The position numbers were made by a program, and so were the translations under genes. Below the pieces are notes generated by a model. That model had not been told where the DNA came from, did not search any database, and saw only the letters and a program-made list of their open reading frames with translations. From Bacteroidia bacterium (GTDB taxonomy: Bacteria > Bacteroidota > Bacteroidia > J057), in contig JAWPMV010000001.1 of the NCBI GenBank assembly GCA_033391075.1, positions 620,001-684,000 of the forward strand: a stretch of DNA of 64,000 nucleotides, written 5' to 3'. Below, one piece after another: positions 45,884 through 55,232 of the stretch. The number at the start of each line of letters is the position of its first letter. Within the stretch, counting starts at the first letter, position 1.

Positions 45884-45886
45884 ATT

Positions 45887-47548
45887 ATGAATGTTTTTGC
45901 AAGCAAGAAGAGACCCAAGCTTCTCAAAAAATTAGCGAATACTACTTATGATCTGCTGGTGATAGGAGGAGGTGCAACTGGCTCCGGGATCGCTTTGGAT
46001 GCTGCTTCAAGAGGGCTGAGTACGGCTCTGATTGACAAACAGGATTTTGCCGCAGGTACAAGCAGCCGTTCTACCAAACTCATTCATGGAGGTTTACGCT
46101 ATCTCAAGCAATTTGAAGTTGCTTTGGTTAGAGAAGTCGGGAGAGAAAGAGCCATTGTACATAAACTGGCCCCTCATCTGGTAGTGTCTGAAAAGATGCT
46201 CCTTCCCTTGATCAAAGGTGGGACTTATGGAAAGCTTGCAACTTCTTTGGGCTTGATGGTTTATGATGTATTGGCTGGGGTAGAAAGTGTAGACCAGCGT
46301 GTGATGCTGAGCAAGGAAGAAAGCCAGGAATTGGAGCCTTTGTTGAATGAAGAATTGCTGGAAGGTTCCGGTTTTTATGCAGAATACAGAACAGATGATG
46401 CACGCCTGAGCCTGGAAGTGTTAAAGACCGCTGCCCTATACGGAGCTCATTCTGCCAACTATGTGGAGGCAAATGATTTCGTCTACGAAGATAAATTGGT
46501 TTGCGGTGCCAATTGTACGGATCTGCTTACCGGAGAAAGCTTTGAAATAAAGGCTAAGCAAGTAGTGAATGCAGCCGGGCCCTGGGTGGATGAGCTAAGA
46601 GAGAAAAACAATTCTTTGGAAGGCAAACATTTATTCCTCTCAAAAGGGGTGCATATCGTTTTGCCACACGAGAAATTTCCGATAAAAAATTCTATCTATT
46701 TTGATGTGCCCGACGGAAGGATGCTATTTGCCATTCCCCGTGGAAAGATCACTTATCTGGGGACGACTGATACTCCTTACAAAGGAAACAAGGAAAACCC
46801 TCGTACCTACAAGGAGGATGTAGAATATCTCATCAATGGACTTACCCATGTTTTCCCATCCATTCAGTTGAAAGTGGAGGATGTGATTTCCAGCTGGGCA
46901 GGTCTGAGGCCGCTGATCCACGAAGAAGGGAAATCAGCCTCCGAAATTTCGCGTAAGGATGAGATTTTTATTTCCGATTCAAATCTGGTTTCCATAGCTG
47001 GAGGAAAACTCACCGGCTATCGGAAAATGGCTGAAAGGGTAGTGGATGAAGTAGCTGATCGCTTGAAAAGGAAGTATAAAATAAAAAGTAAGAAATGTAA
47101 AACCCACAAGATCATCATTTCAGGTGGAGGTTATTCCAGTGATGAAGAGGTGAAATCTTATATAGAAAAGATTAGCGATCGTCTGGAATCCTTCAATTTT
47201 GATGTGTATGTTGCAGGGTATTTGGTCCACAATTATGGGAAACAAACAGATCGTATAATTGACCACTTTATCGAGCAGGAAAATCATACAGAGTTTGGAC
47301 TTATTTCTTCAGAATTGTGGTACGGATTGAATTTTGAAATGGTAAACGCTGCTATGGATTTCTTTAGCAGAAGAACTGGAAGACTATATTTTAACATACA
47401 AAGCATAAAAGATCATAAAGAAGCACTTCTTGCTATAATGAGAGATCATCTTGGCTGGTCAGAAGAAAGATACCAGCAAGAACTCAAATGGGTTGATCAG
47501 GCGGTTGAAGAAGCTTCACATTTCCCCCCCGAACCCCAAACAACCTGA
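45887..47548 (+). CDS. glpD: FAD-dependent glycerol-3-phosphate dehydrogenase
   Basis: A 553-residue membrane-associated flavoenzyme oxidising glycerol-3-phosphate to dihydroxyacetone phosphate and passing electrons to menaquinone. It shows the FAD dinucleotide motif LLVIGGGATGSGIALDAASRG, KQDFAAGTSSRSTKLIHGGLRYL, VVNAAGPWVD, the substrate-site TYLGTTDTPYKG and SWAGLRPLIHEEGKSASEISR, and SIAGGKLTGYRKMAERV. Length is typical. No glpF or glpK is adjacent. The downstream GH31 gene is separated by a strong terminator (47621-47677). Expression may be controlled by the hairpin just ahead of the start codon. Confidence 0.96.
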   Translation: MNVFASKKRPKLLKKLANTTYDLLVIGGGATGSGIALDAASRGLSTALIDKQDFAAGTSSRSTKLIHGGLRYLKQFEVALVREVGRERAIVHKLAPHLVVSEKMLLPLIKGGTYGKLATSLGLMVYDVLAGVESVDQRVMLSKEESQELEPLLNEELLEGSGFYAEYRTDDARLSLEVLKTAALYGAHSANYVEANDFVYEDKLVCGANCTDLLTGESFEIKAKQVVNAAGPWVDELREKNNSLEGKHLFLSKGVHIVLPHEKFPIKNSIYFDVPDGRMLFAIPRGKITYLGTTDTPYKGNKENPRTYKEDVEYLINGLTHVFPSIQLKVEDVISSWAGLRPLIHEEGKSASEISRKDEIFISDSNLVSIAGGKLTGYRKMAERVVDEVADRLKRKYKIKSKKCKTHKIIISGGGYSSDEEVKSYIEKISDRLESFNFDVYVAGYLVHNYGKQTDRIIDHFIEQENHTEFGLISSELWYGLNFEMVNAAMDFFSRRTGRLYFNIQSIKDHKEALLAIMRDHLGWSEERYQQELKWVDQAVEEASHFPPEPQTT

Positions 47549-47620
47549 AATTCTCTCTAAAAGTCTTGTCAATTATCAAGAACAATTGGCGAGTGATTTT
47601 TAGATAGGATTGATAATTTA

Positions 47621-47677
47621 GCCCCGAGAATAAAGAAAAAACCGATTCGGTCTTTTTCTCGTTTGGGCATTTTTTTT
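47621..47677 (+). terminator. Intrinsic terminator of glpD
   Basis: An extended stem with outer GCCC/GGGC, AGA/TCT and AAGAAAAA.CCG / CGGTCTTTTT pairing, small interior bulges, and an eight-T tail, 73 bp after the stop codon. Confidence 0.85.
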
Positions 47678-47712
47678 GTCAGTAAAAAAGAATTCTAGCA
47701 TACAATCCAAAT

Positions 47713-50157
47713 ATGAGTGGTAAATCGGTCGTAAAAAAACCTTCCTATTCTCCCGGCAACCTGATTTCATGGAGCCGTGATCAACAAACGTTTAATTTTT
47801 CTTGTGACAAAGGGGTTATTCTGCAGGTAATTGTCCTGGGAGATGATATGATTCGTTTCCGTTTCCAAACCCAGGGTTATATAGAAAAGGATTTTTCCTA
47901 TGCCATTGATCCGGCTTTTGAACAGAGGCCTACAGAGATCCTGGCGGAGGAAAAGACTCAATATGTCGAATTGAAGACCTCTTTGCTGAAAGTGCAGGTT
48001 CACAAATCTGGCCTGAGGCATACTGTCAAAGATAAAAAAGGAAACATCCTCATGGATGACGACAAAGGCTTTCACTGGGAGGAAGATTCTTATGGAAGTG
48101 ATATCGTAATGATGAGTAAGGTTTCGCACGAAGATGAGTATTATTTTGGCCTGGGAGATAAAAGCTGTGCCCTCAATCTTAGAGGGGAGCGCTTGAACAA
48201 CTGGGCGACAGACAGTTTTGGCTATGGTCCGGAAACTGATCCGCTATATCGGGCGATTCCCTTTTACTTCAGCCTTTTTGATGGAAGGTCTTATGGAATC
48301 TTTTTCGACAATAGCTTTAGGTCCTATTTTGATTTTGCTGCCGAAAGGGAGGACGCTACCAGTTTTTGGGCGCATGGAGGAGAGATGAACTATTATTTCA
48401 TCTATGGGCCTGAAATGATGCAGGTAGCAGAAAGATATACCGACCTGACAGGAAGACCCGAATTGCCCCCATTGTGGGCTTTAGGCTTTCATCAATGTAA
48501 GTGGAGTTATTATCCGGAAGCAGAGGTAAAATCTATTGCAGAAGAGTTTAGAAGCAGAAAAATTCCCTGTGATGCCATCTATCTCGATATCGACTATATG
48601 GATGGATATCGATGCTTTACCTGGAATCTGGATCATTTCCCCGATCCCCCCCGCATGATCGCTGAGTTGAAGGAACAGGGATTCGAAACGGTAGTCATGA
48701 TCGATCCGGGAATCAAAGTTGACCCGGATTACTTTGTATACAAAGAAGGAATAGAAAATGATTATTTCGCCAGACGCATGGACGGTCCTTACCTCAAAGG
48801 AAAAGTCTGGCCGGGCGATTGTTATTTCCCGGATTATACTCGTCCGGAAGTGCGGGAATGGTGGGGAGGTCTTTACAAAGATCTGATCCGTAAAGTGGGG
48901 ATCAGTGGATTCTGGAATGATATGAATGAACCTGCATTCTTTGGGGTGGATAGTAAAACCGCGCCTATGGATGCTCGATTTGATTATGACGGACATCCCG
49001 GTAGCCATAGAAAGGCACACAATATTTATGGCATGCAGATGTCTCGTGCTTCTTATGACGGTATCAAAGAACTGAGTTACCCCAAACGTCCTTTTCTGAT
49101 TACCAGAGCTACCTATTCCGGAGGGCAACGTTTTGCTTCCGTTTGGACGGGTGATAATAATGCTACCTGGGAGCATTTGCAATTAGCCAATACTCAATCT
49201 CAGCGAATGAGTATTTCAGGATTCTCATTCATAGGTTCTGATATCGGAGGCTTCAACGGCGTTCCTGATGGAGAACTATTCACTCGCTGGGTACAGGTGG
49301 GCATGTTCCATCCTTTATTCCGGGTTCACTCCATCGGCTTCAATGATGTAGGAGATGATGAAATCGATGAAGAGGTTCTTGAGAAAAATAAAGCCAGTGA
49401 GCTGAACAGAGATCAGGAACCCTGGTCTTTTGGAGAACCCTATACTGCGGCAGTCAAGAAAGCCATTGAATTGCGCTACAAACTGCTTCCATATCTTTAT
49501 ACAGCATTCTATCAATATAGCAGCAAAGGAACTCCCATTCTGAGACCTGGTTCATTTCTGGATCAACATGATCCCGAAACCCTCGACCGCATGGAAGAAT
49601 TTTGCTTTGGAGATCATATCCTGGCTTGTCCTATTTCGGAGAAAGGGGCCGAAGGTCGATATCTCTACTTACCCAAAGGTCAGTGGTATTGTTACCGCTC
49701 TGAAAAGCCCATTTTGGGAGAGCAGGAGATTTGGACAGATACGGCTTTGGATGAAATTCCGATGTACATTCGGGCAGGTGCAGTCATCCCAACGGCTCCC
49801 GTCATGCAGTATAGCAGCGAGAAAAAGATTGAGGTGCTTTCTCTGCATGTATATTATAAGAATGGTAAGGAAAGTAGTCAGCTGTATGCTGATGCAAATG
49901 AAGGCTATGATTATCAGGAAGGTGGCTATACCCTTCGAAACTTTCATACCAAGGGAGGCACGCTTTCTTTTGGTTTGAAACAGGAGATTGAAGGGAACTT
50001 TAAACCAGACTATGATAAGTTTAAAGTAGTTTTCCATGGCCTTCCGTTCAAAGCTGATAAGTGTATGGTGGATGGAAAGCCTGTAGAAATCAGCTTCACA
50101 CCATTTACTACGGATGTGATCGTTGACCGCGACTTTACACAAATCGAAATCGCATAA
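47713..50157 (+). CDS. Glycoside hydrolase family 31 (alpha-glucosidase type)
   Basis: An 814-residue retaining glycosidase. N-terminal beta-sandwich (~20-240) with YYFGLGDKSCALNLRGERLNNWATDSFGY, then the catalytic barrel. The nucleophile is Asp403 in the GH31 signature WNDMNEPAFF; the acid/base is Asp481 in WTGDNNATWEHL. HQCKWSYYPE and IDYMDGYRCFTW line the subsite. C-terminal beta domains follow. No signal peptide is visible, so it appears cytoplasmic, unlike many Bacteroidota GH31 enzymes placed in polysaccharide utilisation loci. No SusC/SusD pair is near. It would release glucose from alpha-glucans or maltooligosaccharides; exact linkage preference is unknown. Confidence 0.93.
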   Translation: MSGKSVVKKPSYSPGNLISWSRDQQTFNFSCDKGVILQVIVLGDDMIRFRFQTQGYIEKDFSYAIDPAFEQRPTEILAEEKTQYVELKTSLLKVQVHKSGLRHTVKDKKGNILMDDDKGFHWEEDSYGSDIVMMSKVSHEDEYYFGLGDKSCALNLRGERLNNWATDSFGYGPETDPLYRAIPFYFSLFDGRSYGIFFDNSFRSYFDFAAEREDATSFWAHGGEMNYYFIYGPEMMQVAERYTDLTGRPELPPLWALGFHQCKWSYYPEAEVKSIAEEFRSRKIPCDAIYLDIDYMDGYRCFTWNLDHFPDPPRMIAELKEQGFETVVMIDPGIKVDPDYFVYKEGIENDYFARRMDGPYLKGKVWPGDCYFPDYTRPEVREWWGGLYKDLIRKVGISGFWNDMNEPAFFGVDSKTAPMDARFDYDGHPGSHRKAHNIYGMQMSRASYDGIKELSYPKRPFLITRATYSGGQRFASVWTGDNNATWEHLQLANTQSQRMSISGFSFIGSDIGGFNGVPDGELFTRWVQVGMFHPLFRVHSIGFNDVGDDEIDEEVLEKNKASELNRDQEPWSFGEPYTAAVKKAIELRYKLLPYLYTAFYQYSSKGTPILRPGSFLDQHDPETLDRMEEFCFGDHILACPISEKGAEGRYLYLPKGQWYCYRSEKPILGEQEIWTDTALDEIPMYIRAGAVIPTAPVMQYSSEKKIEVLSLHVYYKNGKESSQLYADANEGYDYQEGGYTLRNFHTKGGTLSFGLKQEIEGNFKPDYDKFKVVFHGLPFKADKCMVDGKPVEISFTPFTTDVIVDRDFTQIEIA

Positions 50158-50161
50158 ATGA

Positions 50162-50189
50162 GTAGGGACAGAATATCATCTGTCCCTAC
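50162..50189. repeat. 28-bp palindromic repeat, copy A
   Basis: GTAGGGACAGA-(6 nt)-TCTGTCCCTAC, a perfect 11-bp inverted repeat. A copy with 25 of 28 bases identical is at 52665-52692, so it is a dispersed palindromic element rather than a gene-specific terminator. Confidence 0.8.
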
Positions 50190-50214
50190 CATTAGCTCTA
50201 TATAAGTTATACAG

Positions 50215-50245
50215 GGGTCAGCCTTTTAAGCTGACCCATTTTTTA
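50215..50245 (+). terminator. Intrinsic terminator of the GH31 gene
   Basis: GGGTCAGC / GCTGACCC stem with a 7-nt loop, followed by ATTTTTTATT. The T-run overlaps the stop codon of the convergent permease. Confidence 0.8.
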
Positions 50246-52639
50246 TTCATACTTAAGGGCCTTGACCGGATCAGAAACCGCAGCCAAATAGGCTTGATGA
50301 CTTACCGTAATCAAAGCAATAGTCAAGGCGATCATAGCTGCCATTACAAATGGCATCCAGGGCATATCGATTTGATAGGAGAAACCCGATAGCCAATTTC
50401 TCGCCAGTAGGAGAGAAGCAGGCCATGCAATGATATTTGCCAGCAGGACCAATCGGAGAAAGTCGCTGGAAAGCATTTGCATCAATTGTGGGATAGAAGC
50501 TCCCAGGACTTTGCGAATCCCAATTTCCTTGGTTCTTTGCTCTGCCGTAAATGCTGCCAATCCATAAAGCCCCATACAGGAAATGATAATAGCGAGAATG
50601 GTCAGGTAGAGAAACATGGTCCCAAAGTTTTTTTGCTGTTCAAAGAGTTCTCCAAAATCAGCATTTAGAAATGAATACCTGAAAGGATGAGAGGGCTCAA
50701 ATTTGCTCCAGGTACTTTCAATATTTGCAATGGTTTCAGACATATTCTCCGGAGCGATCTTTATGGATGCCCAGAAAAGCCTATTGCGGGTAGACAAGAC
50801 CATGGGCTTAATCTCCATATTGAATCCTTCAATATGAAAATCCTTTACCACACCTATGATCGGACCATAATTATTCTCTCCCGGAAAACCCAATTTTTTA
50901 TTCAAGGGATCGCTAAGGCCGTATTTCTCTATAGCTGTCTCATTCAGGATATAGCGGGTGATTGAATCTGTATCCAATTCTTTTCTGAATGTCTCACCTT
51001 CCACCAATTCCAGGCCTAAGGTTTCTATAAAATTGTAATCCACTTCAAGATTCCATAGGGGCAAATGATCTTCGGTATTTTCGACATTGTACATATTCTG
51101 ATTGGCACTCTGTCCCGGTAAGTAGGTAGAACGAGCTACATGCAGGACATTTGGTATTTGCTCAAATTCACTTACATAATCATCAAAGCTCGCTTCCATC
51201 TTATCTGTTTGAATAGGAGCGATCAGTACCTGATCCCCTTCAAATCCCAGATCTTTGTTTTGCATAAAGGAGATTTGAAGAAAAATAATACTCATGCCGA
51301 TGATGAGGATGATGGAAGCCGCAAACTGAACAACTACCAGGCTCTTGCGGAAAAGGGCTCCTTCTTTGGTTTTGCTTAAGTCTCCTTTCAGAATCTTTAT
51401 GGGTTGGAAGCCTGAGAGGAAAAGGGCGGGATAACTACCAGAGAAAAGTCCATAGATCAGGGTGACGATCAATGCAAATCCGAGGGTAGCCATAAAACCA
51501 TCTCCCAACAGTTCTAAATCCGTATCCATTACCTGGTTGAAACCCGGAAGGAAGAATTCAACCATGATGAAGGCAATAAAAAGAGCCATGATGCTCTGGA
51601 TGACCGATTCAATTAGAAATTGGGAGATCAACATGCCACGACTGGCACCTGATACTTTTCTAATGCCCACTTCCTTGGCTCTTTTGGAAGATCTAGCAGT
51701 GGAAAGGTTCATGAAATTGATGCCCGCAATCAGGAGTACGAGAAAGGCAATTGCTATGAAGGCATATACATAAATTGCATCTCCATTCTGTTCAATTTCC
51801 CATTCTCTGGCCGAGTGGAGGTGAATGCTTTCGATAGGGTGCATTTCATATTCGAAACTATTACCCTCCGCCATAAAATCTTCTATGGGCATTTGAATAA
51901 ATTGCTCAACTTCCGGTCCCATATAGCCCATGAAAGTTTCTGCTGCCTTAGCGAGGAAATCATCAGGATTAGTCCCTTCCTGCAGTTTGACATAGGTATA
52001 ATTATTATTGCTGGACCATTGATTGCGAATGCCATTATTGGAGATGAAGAAATTGAAATGGAAATGGGATTTTCCATTTGGCTCTTTAACAACTCCCCGG
52101 ACAATGTAATCCGATCTGTCATCATAGCGAATCACCTTTCCCATAGGATTCTCAGAATCAAAGAATTTTTGTGCGGTTTCTTCCGTAAGTACAATCGCAT
52201 TATCTTCTTTCAAGGCAGTTTCAGGATCACCATGGACAAATTCATAATTGAAAACCGTAAAGAACAAGGAATCTGCACGTGTTCCTTCTTCGATGTAGAT
52301 TTTCTTCTCTTGCTCATAGGCCAGTAAAATTTCCTGATCGATGGGGCGAATTCTAGCCGCTGTGATCACTTCCGGAAATTCTGTTCGGAGAGAATTAGCC
52401 ATAGGACTACAGGATACGGGAGCATCTATATTCATGCCCATCATATTGGCTTTTATCCCAAAACGATAAATCCGCTGGTAGTCATTTACATGCTTTTCGT
52501 AGCTGGTCTCATCTTTCACGTACAGAAAAACGATGATACTGACCATCAGTCCCAATGCGAGGCCTATGATATTAATTGCGGAATAGGCTTTATTTTTTAG
52601 AAGGGTTCGGAGGGCAACCTTCACATAATTCTTAAACAT
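50243..52639 (-). CDS. MacB/FtsX-type ABC permease (tandem copy 1)
   Basis: A 798-residue permease. An N-terminal helix (INIIGLALGLMVSIIVFLYV, ~21-41) leads to a MacB-type periplasmic domain. Two FtsX membrane units follow: AKEVGIRKVSGASRGMLISQFLIES (~325) and TKEIGIRKVLGASIPQLMQMLSSDFL (~705). It is a clear paralogue of the next gene (52711-55113). The C-terminal membrane part is almost identical between the two; the periplasmic part around residues 490-650 differs more. With the ATPase and HlyD-type adaptor just upstream in transcription, it forms a tripartite exporter. Unlike the PadR-linked permease at 26.3 kb, it lacks a prefix domain. Confidence 0.93.
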   Translation of the reverse strand: MFKNYVKVALRTLLKNKAYSAINIIGLALGLMVSIIVFLYVKDETSYEKHVNDYQRIYRFGIKANMMGMNIDAPVSCSPMANSLRTEFPEVITAARIRPIDQEILLAYEQEKKIYIEEGTRADSLFFTVFNYEFVHGDPETALKEDNAIVLTEETAQKFFDSENPMGKVIRYDDRSDYIVRGVVKEPNGKSHFHFNFFISNNGIRNQWSSNNNYTYVKLQEGTNPDDFLAKAAETFMGYMGPEVEQFIQMPIEDFMAEGNSFEYEMHPIESIHLHSAREWEIEQNGDAIYVYAFIAIAFLVLLIAGINFMNLSTARSSKRAKEVGIRKVSGASRGMLISQFLIESVIQSIMALFIAFIMVEFFLPGFNQVMDTDLELLGDGFMATLGFALIVTLIYGLFSGSYPALFLSGFQPIKILKGDLSKTKEGALFRKSLVVVQFAASIILIIGMSIIFLQISFMQNKDLGFEGDQVLIAPIQTDKMEASFDDYVSEFEQIPNVLHVARSTYLPGQSANQNMYNVENTEDHLPLWNLEVDYNFIETLGLELVEGETFRKELDTDSITRYILNETAIEKYGLSDPLNKKLGFPGENNYGPIIGVVKDFHIEGFNMEIKPMVLSTRNRLFWASIKIAPENMSETIANIESTWSKFEPSHPFRYSFLNADFGELFEQQKNFGTMFLYLTILAIIISCMGLYGLAAFTAEQRTKEIGIRKVLGASIPQLMQMLSSDFLRLVLLANIIAWPASLLLARNWLSGFSYQIDMPWMPFVMAAMIALTIALITVSHQAYLAAVSDPVKALKYE

Positions 52640-52664
52640 TGTGGAAGCTATTTAAGGTGAAAAG

Positions 52665-52692
52665 GTAGAGACAGAATAAAATCTGTCCCTAC
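52665..52692. repeat. 28-bp palindromic repeat, copy B
   Basis: GTAGAGACAGA-(6 nt)-TCTGTCCCTAC between the two permease genes, one mismatch in the stem. It matches copy A at 50162-50189 at 25 of 28 positions. A shorter relative of the same GTAGGGAC...GTCCCTAC style occurs at ~36069-36099. Confidence 0.78.
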
Positions 52693-52710
52693 TGAAATGT
52701 GGTGAAATTA

Positions 52711-55113
52711 TTATTCGTATTTCAGGGCTTTAACCGGATCAGATACGGCAGCCAGATAAGCTTGATGACTTACTGTAACCATAGCGATCAGCAAAGCGGC
52801 CAATGCTGCCAGGATGAAAGGCAGCCAGGGCATGTCGATTTGATAGGAGAATCCCGATAGCCAATTTCTCGCAAGCAAAAGGGAGGCAGGCCAGGCAATG
52901 ATATTGGCCAGCAAAACCAGTTTCAAAAAATCACTGGACAGCATCTGCATGAGTTGAGGGATGGAAGCACCCAGAACTTTGCGTATGCCAATCTCCTTGG
53001 TCTTTTGTTCAGCAGTAAAAGCCGCCAATCCATAGAGTCCCATGCAGGAAATGATGATGGCCAGGATGGTTAAATAAAGGAACATGGTTCCAAAATTCTC
53101 CTGTTGCTCGAAGAGAGAACCAAAGCTTGCATCTAAAAAGGTGTAGCGGAAAGGATGAGAAGGCTCTACTGTCGTCCAGACTTTTTCTACTGAAGCTATC
53201 GTCTCACTCATATTTTCAGACTCCAACTTGAAGGAAGTCCACCAAAGATTGGAGCGAGTAGAAAGGATCATAGGTTTGATGTCGGAAGTAAATCCTTCAA
53301 TGTGAAAATCCTTTACCACTCCTATCACCTTGCCATACTTTTTCTGACCATTGTCGAAAGGATTAACGACTCGTTTTCCTATAGGATTTTCTATGTTAAA
53401 ACTTCTTACTGCAGCTTCATTAAAGATATAGGTTGTTGTTGAGTCATCTTCCAGTTCTTTTCGGAAGGCTTCCCCATCTGCCATTTCTAGTCCCAGGGTT
53501 TCAATAAAACCATAATCCACTTCCATATTCCATAAGGGAAGTTGTTCCTTTCGCCCTTCCAACTCAAACATATTCTGATTGGGGGTATCTCCGGGTAAAT
53601 AAGAAGATCTCGCAACACCCAAAACCCCAGGAATCTTCTCAAATTGCCCTTTAACATCCTCGAAGGTTTCTGCCACCTTATTCGTCTGTATTGGAACTAC
53701 CATTACCTGATCTCCTTCAAATCCCAGATTTTTATTATGCATAAAAGAGATTTGGAGGAAAATGACACTCATACCGATGATGAGGATAATGGAAGCAGCA
53801 AATTGAACCACAACCAGGGCTTTTCTAAAAAAGGCTCCTTCTTTGGTTTTGGTCATATCACCTTTCAAAATCTTGATTGGCTGAAAGCCGGAAAGAAATA
53901 GGGCTGGATAACTACCGGAGAATAATCCATAAATCAAGGTAACCAATAAGGCAAAACCCAGGGTAGTCCCAAAACTTTCGTTTAGTAGCACAAGGTCAGT
54001 ATTCATCACCTGGTTGAAACCTGGTAAAAAGAATTCGACCATGATAAAAGCCAAAAACAGGGCAATGATGCTTTGGAGGATGGACTCAATCAAAAATTGA
54101 ATTACCAACATAGCTCTACTGGCTCCGGAGACTTTTCGGATCCCTACTTCTTTCGCTCGTTTTGAAGAACGGGCGGTAGAAAGGTTCATGAAGTTGATAC
54201 CTGCAATGAGCAAAACCAGAATAGCAACAGCAATAAATACATAGATATACATGATATCACTGTTTTGCTTAAGCTCCCAGTCTCTATGAGAGTGGAGGTG
54301 GATACTGGCAATGCTATGCATGTCATATTCAAAGCTATTCCCTCCCTCCAGAAATTCCTCCATGGTGATTTGTAGAAATTGCTCGACATTGGGCTTTATA
54401 TAGCCCGTGAACTTTTCAGACATTTTATCTCGAAAAGCTATCTGATCAACTTCGGGCCTCAGCTTCACATAGGTATAAAAATTGTTGCTGATCCAGACGG
54501 GTTGTAGGTCATTCTGCGGAATGAAAAAGTCGAAATGAAAATGGCTTTTCCCTTCTGGTTCGGCAACTATCCCTGCCACGATGTAATCCTGGCGATCATC
54601 ATAGCGAATGATCTTACCCATAGGATTTTCGTCCCCAAAGAATTTACGCGCAGTTTCTTCTGTGAGAACCATAGAATTGTCGTCCTTCAGGGCCGCCTCA
54701 GGATCTCCATGAAGGAAGGTGTAGTCAAAAATCTGAAAGAAAAAACTATCGGCTCTTGTACCATCCTGGATATAGATTTTCTTGTCTTCATGGGCCAGCA
54801 TGATCTCCTGGCGCATGGGACGAGTTCGTGTAGCAGTAATAACTTCTGGAAATTCAGTTCGCAAGGAGTTGGCCATGGGATTACAGGATACCGGAGCATC
54901 CATATCCAGGCCCATCAGACTTGCTTTGATCCCTATGCGGTAGATTTGATCATAGTCCTTGATATGCTTCTCATAGCTGGTTTCATCTTGTACATAGAGG
55001 AAAACGATGATACTCACCATGAGTCCCAGGGCCAGGCCCAGGATATTTATCGCGGAATATGCTTTATTTTTGGTAAGGTTGCGAAAAGCTACCTTAAGAT
55101 AATTTTTTAGCAT
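52711..55113 (-). CDS. MacB/FtsX-type ABC permease (tandem copy 2)
   Basis: An 800-residue paralogue of the preceding permease with the same layout: N-terminal helix (INILGLALGLMVSIIVFLYV), MacB periplasmic domain, AKEVGIRKVSGASRAMLVIQFLIES and TKEIGIRKVLGASIPQLMQMLSSDFLKL units, each with helices after it. It lies 71 bp upstream of copy 1 (in transcription order) and 116 bp after the ATPase gene. The two permeases could act as a heterodimer on one ATPase pair, or as alternative homodimers with different substrates. Tandem permeases like this are frequent in Bacteroidota exporter loci. Confidence 0.93.
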   Translation of the reverse strand: MLKNYLKVAFRNLTKNKAYSAINILGLALGLMVSIIVFLYVQDETSYEKHIKDYDQIYRIGIKASLMGLDMDAPVSCNPMANSLRTEFPEVITATRTRPMRQEIMLAHEDKKIYIQDGTRADSFFFQIFDYTFLHGDPEAALKDDNSMVLTEETARKFFGDENPMGKIIRYDDRQDYIVAGIVAEPEGKSHFHFDFFIPQNDLQPVWISNNFYTYVKLRPEVDQIAFRDKMSEKFTGYIKPNVEQFLQITMEEFLEGGNSFEYDMHSIASIHLHSHRDWELKQNSDIMYIYVFIAVAILVLLIAGINFMNLSTARSSKRAKEVGIRKVSGASRAMLVIQFLIESILQSIIALFLAFIMVEFFLPGFNQVMNTDLVLLNESFGTTLGFALLVTLIYGLFSGSYPALFLSGFQPIKILKGDMTKTKEGAFFRKALVVVQFAASIILIIGMSVIFLQISFMHNKNLGFEGDQVMVVPIQTNKVAETFEDVKGQFEKIPGVLGVARSSYLPGDTPNQNMFELEGRKEQLPLWNMEVDYGFIETLGLEMADGEAFRKELEDDSTTTYIFNEAAVRSFNIENPIGKRVVNPFDNGQKKYGKVIGVVKDFHIEGFTSDIKPMILSTRSNLWWTSFKLESENMSETIASVEKVWTTVEPSHPFRYTFLDASFGSLFEQQENFGTMFLYLTILAIIISCMGLYGLAAFTAEQKTKEIGIRKVLGASIPQLMQMLSSDFLKLVLLANIIAWPASLLLARNWLSGFSYQIDMPWLPFILAALAALLIAMVTVSHQAYLAAVSDPVKALKYE

Positions 55114-55138
55114 GTTTGACTGTTGAAATAATCAGAGT

Positions 55139-55232
55139 AAAAGTTCAAGTTCAGGTGCAAGGATCAAGTTCAATTGAGCTTTGGAGCTATCAATCAGTTG
55201 AACTTGCTCTTGAAATTTGATCTTGCACTTTA
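55139..55232. repeat. Imperfect inverted repeat between ATPase and permease genes
   Basis: GTGCAAGGATCAAGTTCAA on the left is partly matched by the complement of the right side (TTGAACTTG and TTTGATCTTGCACTT). CAAGTTCA also recurs directly. It could form a long irregular hairpin and lower permease expression relative to the ATPase; this is speculative. Confidence 0.4.

Noticed and set aside
48481-49182. 233-codon minus-strand frame
   Set aside because: Antisense shadow of the GH31 catalytic domain.
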